Assembly: GCA_002068815.1 (NCBI GenBank)
Contig: MWAC01000083.1
Span: 1 to 6,702, forward strand
Length of the DNA: 6,702 nt
From: Firmicutes bacterium ADurb.Bin467
Lineage (GTDB): Bacteria; Bacillota; Clostridia; Christensenellales; Aristaeellaceae
Reading direction: 5' to 3'
Made by a program: the position numbers and the translations under genes. A model generated the notes under the pieces. The model was not told the DNA's origin, made no database searches, and saw nothing but the letters and a program-made list of their open reading frames with translations. Shown here in pieces: positions 5,937 through 6,702 of this stretch. Position 1 is the stretch's first letter; every line of letters starts with the position of its first letter.

Positions 5937-6537
5937 ACCCTATATCATCGGCCTGACCGGGGGCATCGGAACCGGCAAGAGCGAGGCGGCGAAATTCCTC
6001 GAGACGCTGGGCGCCGTGCAGGTCGACGCGGACGAAATCTCGCACGGACTGACCGCCCCCGGCGCGGAGGCGCTTCCGGAAATCCGCGAGGCGTTCGGCA
6101 ACGGCGTGTTCGAGCCGGACGGCTCGCTCAACCGCAGGGAGCTCGCGCGCGTCGCGTTCGAGGACCCGGGAAACCGCAGGAAGCTCGAGGCGATCCTGCA
6201 CCCGCGGGTGCAGCGCGAGATGATGCGCAGGATCGACCTGGCCGCGGAGGAAGGCGTCAAGGTCGTGTTCCTGAACGTGCCTCTGTTGTTTGAGACCGGC
6301 GTCGACGCGCTCTGCGACGAGACGTGGGTGCTGCTCGCCAACCCCGAGACGCAGGTCGCGCGCGTGATGATGCGCGACCGCGTCGAGCGCGAGGACGTCG
6401 AGATACGCATCGTCAACCAGATGGCCAACGAGGAGAAGGCCGCGCGCGCGACGGTCGTCGTGTCGACCGACCGGCCGATCGAAAAGACGCAGGCGGAGCT
6501 CGCCGCGCTGTACCAGCAGGTGCTCAAAAAGCTGTGA
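5923..6537 (+). CDS. coaE: Dephospho-CoA kinase
   Basis: CoaE phosphorylates the 3' hydroxyl of the ribose of dephospho-CoA with ATP, the last step of coenzyme A synthesis in the cytoplasm. It has 204 residues, the usual size. The P-loop GLTGGIGTGKS is at 10-20. The DAD-type motif VDADEISHGL at 34-43 carries the aspartate expected in the active site. LNRRELARVAF at 69-79 and LEAILHPRV at 88-96 are family-typical, as is VPLLFETG at 119-126. The lid-like RDR region begins near 151, and the NQMANEEKAARA stretch at 165-176 matches the conserved Q-x-x-x-x-EK-x-x-A pattern. Translation starts at GTG 5923, 14 nt before the end of polA in a different frame, so the two are probably co-transcribed and translationally coupled. 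The polA-coaE pairing is common in bacteria. Nothing is missing or broken. Confidence 0.96.
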   Translation: MRANKPYIIGLTGGIGTGKSEAAKFLETLGAVQVDADEISHGLTAPGAEALPEIREAFGNGVFEPDGSLNRRELARVAFEDPGNRRKLEAILHPRVQREMMRRIDLAAEEGVKVVFLNVPLLFETGVDALCDETWVLLANPETQVARVMMRDRVEREDVEIRIVNQMANEEKAARATVVVSTDRPIEKTQAELAALYQQVLKKL

Positions 6538-6551
6538 CCGGAGGGCGACAG

Positions 6552-6702
6552 ATGTACGCAGGAAGCCGCGGGGCGAAGGCCCGGCGCAAATACAGGCGCA
6601 GGCGCGGCCGCGCGGCAAGGCCCCTGATCGCGCTCGTCGCATTGATGCTCGCCGCGGCGGGCGTGCTCCTCTACCTCCGCGCGCGCGAGGCCGACCTGAT
6701 CC
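6552..6702 (+). CDS. N-terminus of a membrane-anchored protein, possibly a lytic transglycosylase; 3' end off the window
   Basis: Fifty codons are visible, starting at ATG 6552 with GGAGGG (6540-6545) 6 nt upstream and only 14 nt after coaE, so it belongs to the polA-coaE transcript. The first 24 residues are very basic (ARRKYRRRRGRAARP at about 9-23). A hydrophobic span follows at about 25-41 (LIALVALMLAAAGVLLY), then charged LRAREADLI. This is the layout of a type II signal anchor: Arg-rich tail inside, single span, catalytic domain outside. In many Clostridia the gene after coaE encodes an SLT-family lytic transglycosylase with just this N-terminus, where the domain begins soon after the anchor. 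The identity is inferred from position and topology only; no catalytic residue is in the window. Confidence 0.65.
   Translation, partial: MYAGSRGAKARRKYRRRRGRAARPLIALVALMLAAAGVLLYLRAREADLI

Noticed and set aside
1..6702. Mobile elements, CRISPR arrays, tRNA/rRNA genes, riboswitches or a defence system.
   Set aside because: The genes are tightly packed and recognisable or in operon, with no terminal inverted repeats, spacer arrays, cloverleaf sequence or long structured leader; the longest non-coding gap is about 166 nt and is accounted for by divergent promoters.

Overview
The window looks like ordinary chromosome from a high-G+C bacterium, most likely a Clostridia-type member of the Bacillota. 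Three things point there: a PolA that resembles the Bacillus/Geobacillus enzyme and has a degenerate proofreading domain; a short class I phosphomannose isomerase of the Bacillus type; and the order polA, coaE, then a short-spaced gene whose N-terminus looks like a membrane-anchored lytic transglycosylase. Nearly every gene has a strong GGAGGG-type ribosome binding site 6-7 nt before its start. The lineage is inferred from gene content and not proven.

Layout. (1) Positions 2-826 (+) hold the C-terminal part of a fused TRAP transporter permease that runs off the left edge. (2) Positions 827-878 hold a compact hairpin that can terminate transcription from both sides of a convergent junction. 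(3) Positions 3199 down to 879 (-) form a tight three-gene operon: a small membrane-anchored protein of unknown function, phosphomannose isomerase (manA), and a GNAT acetyltransferase with an unrecognised N-terminal half. Gaps are 14 and 12 nt, and each upstream TAG stop abuts the next gene's Shine-Dalgarno. (4) Positions 3200-3365 are a divergent control region. The minus-strand promoter is good (TGGACA, 17 nt, extended -10 TGC-TAATAT), and a weaker plus-strand candidate lies before polA. (5) Positions 3366-6702 (+) hold polA, coaE (14 nt overlap with polA) and the first 50 codons of an Arg-rich, single-span membrane protein that runs off the right edge.

How the genes relate. polA (DNA repair and Okazaki fragment processing) and coaE (last step of CoA synthesis) are unrelated housekeeping genes that commonly sit together in bacteria. 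The minus-strand operon links sugar-phosphate interconversion with two proteins whose substrates cannot be read from sequence. The TRAP gene belongs to a separate transport locus mostly outside the window.

I found no mobile element, CRISPR array, RNA gene or riboswitch, and no convincing novel system. The least explained parts are the small membrane protein heading the manA operon, the N-terminal half of the acetyltransferase, and the architecture of the divergent promoter region. Several start codons are revised from the longest open frame because Shine-Dalgarno or promoter placement decides them.
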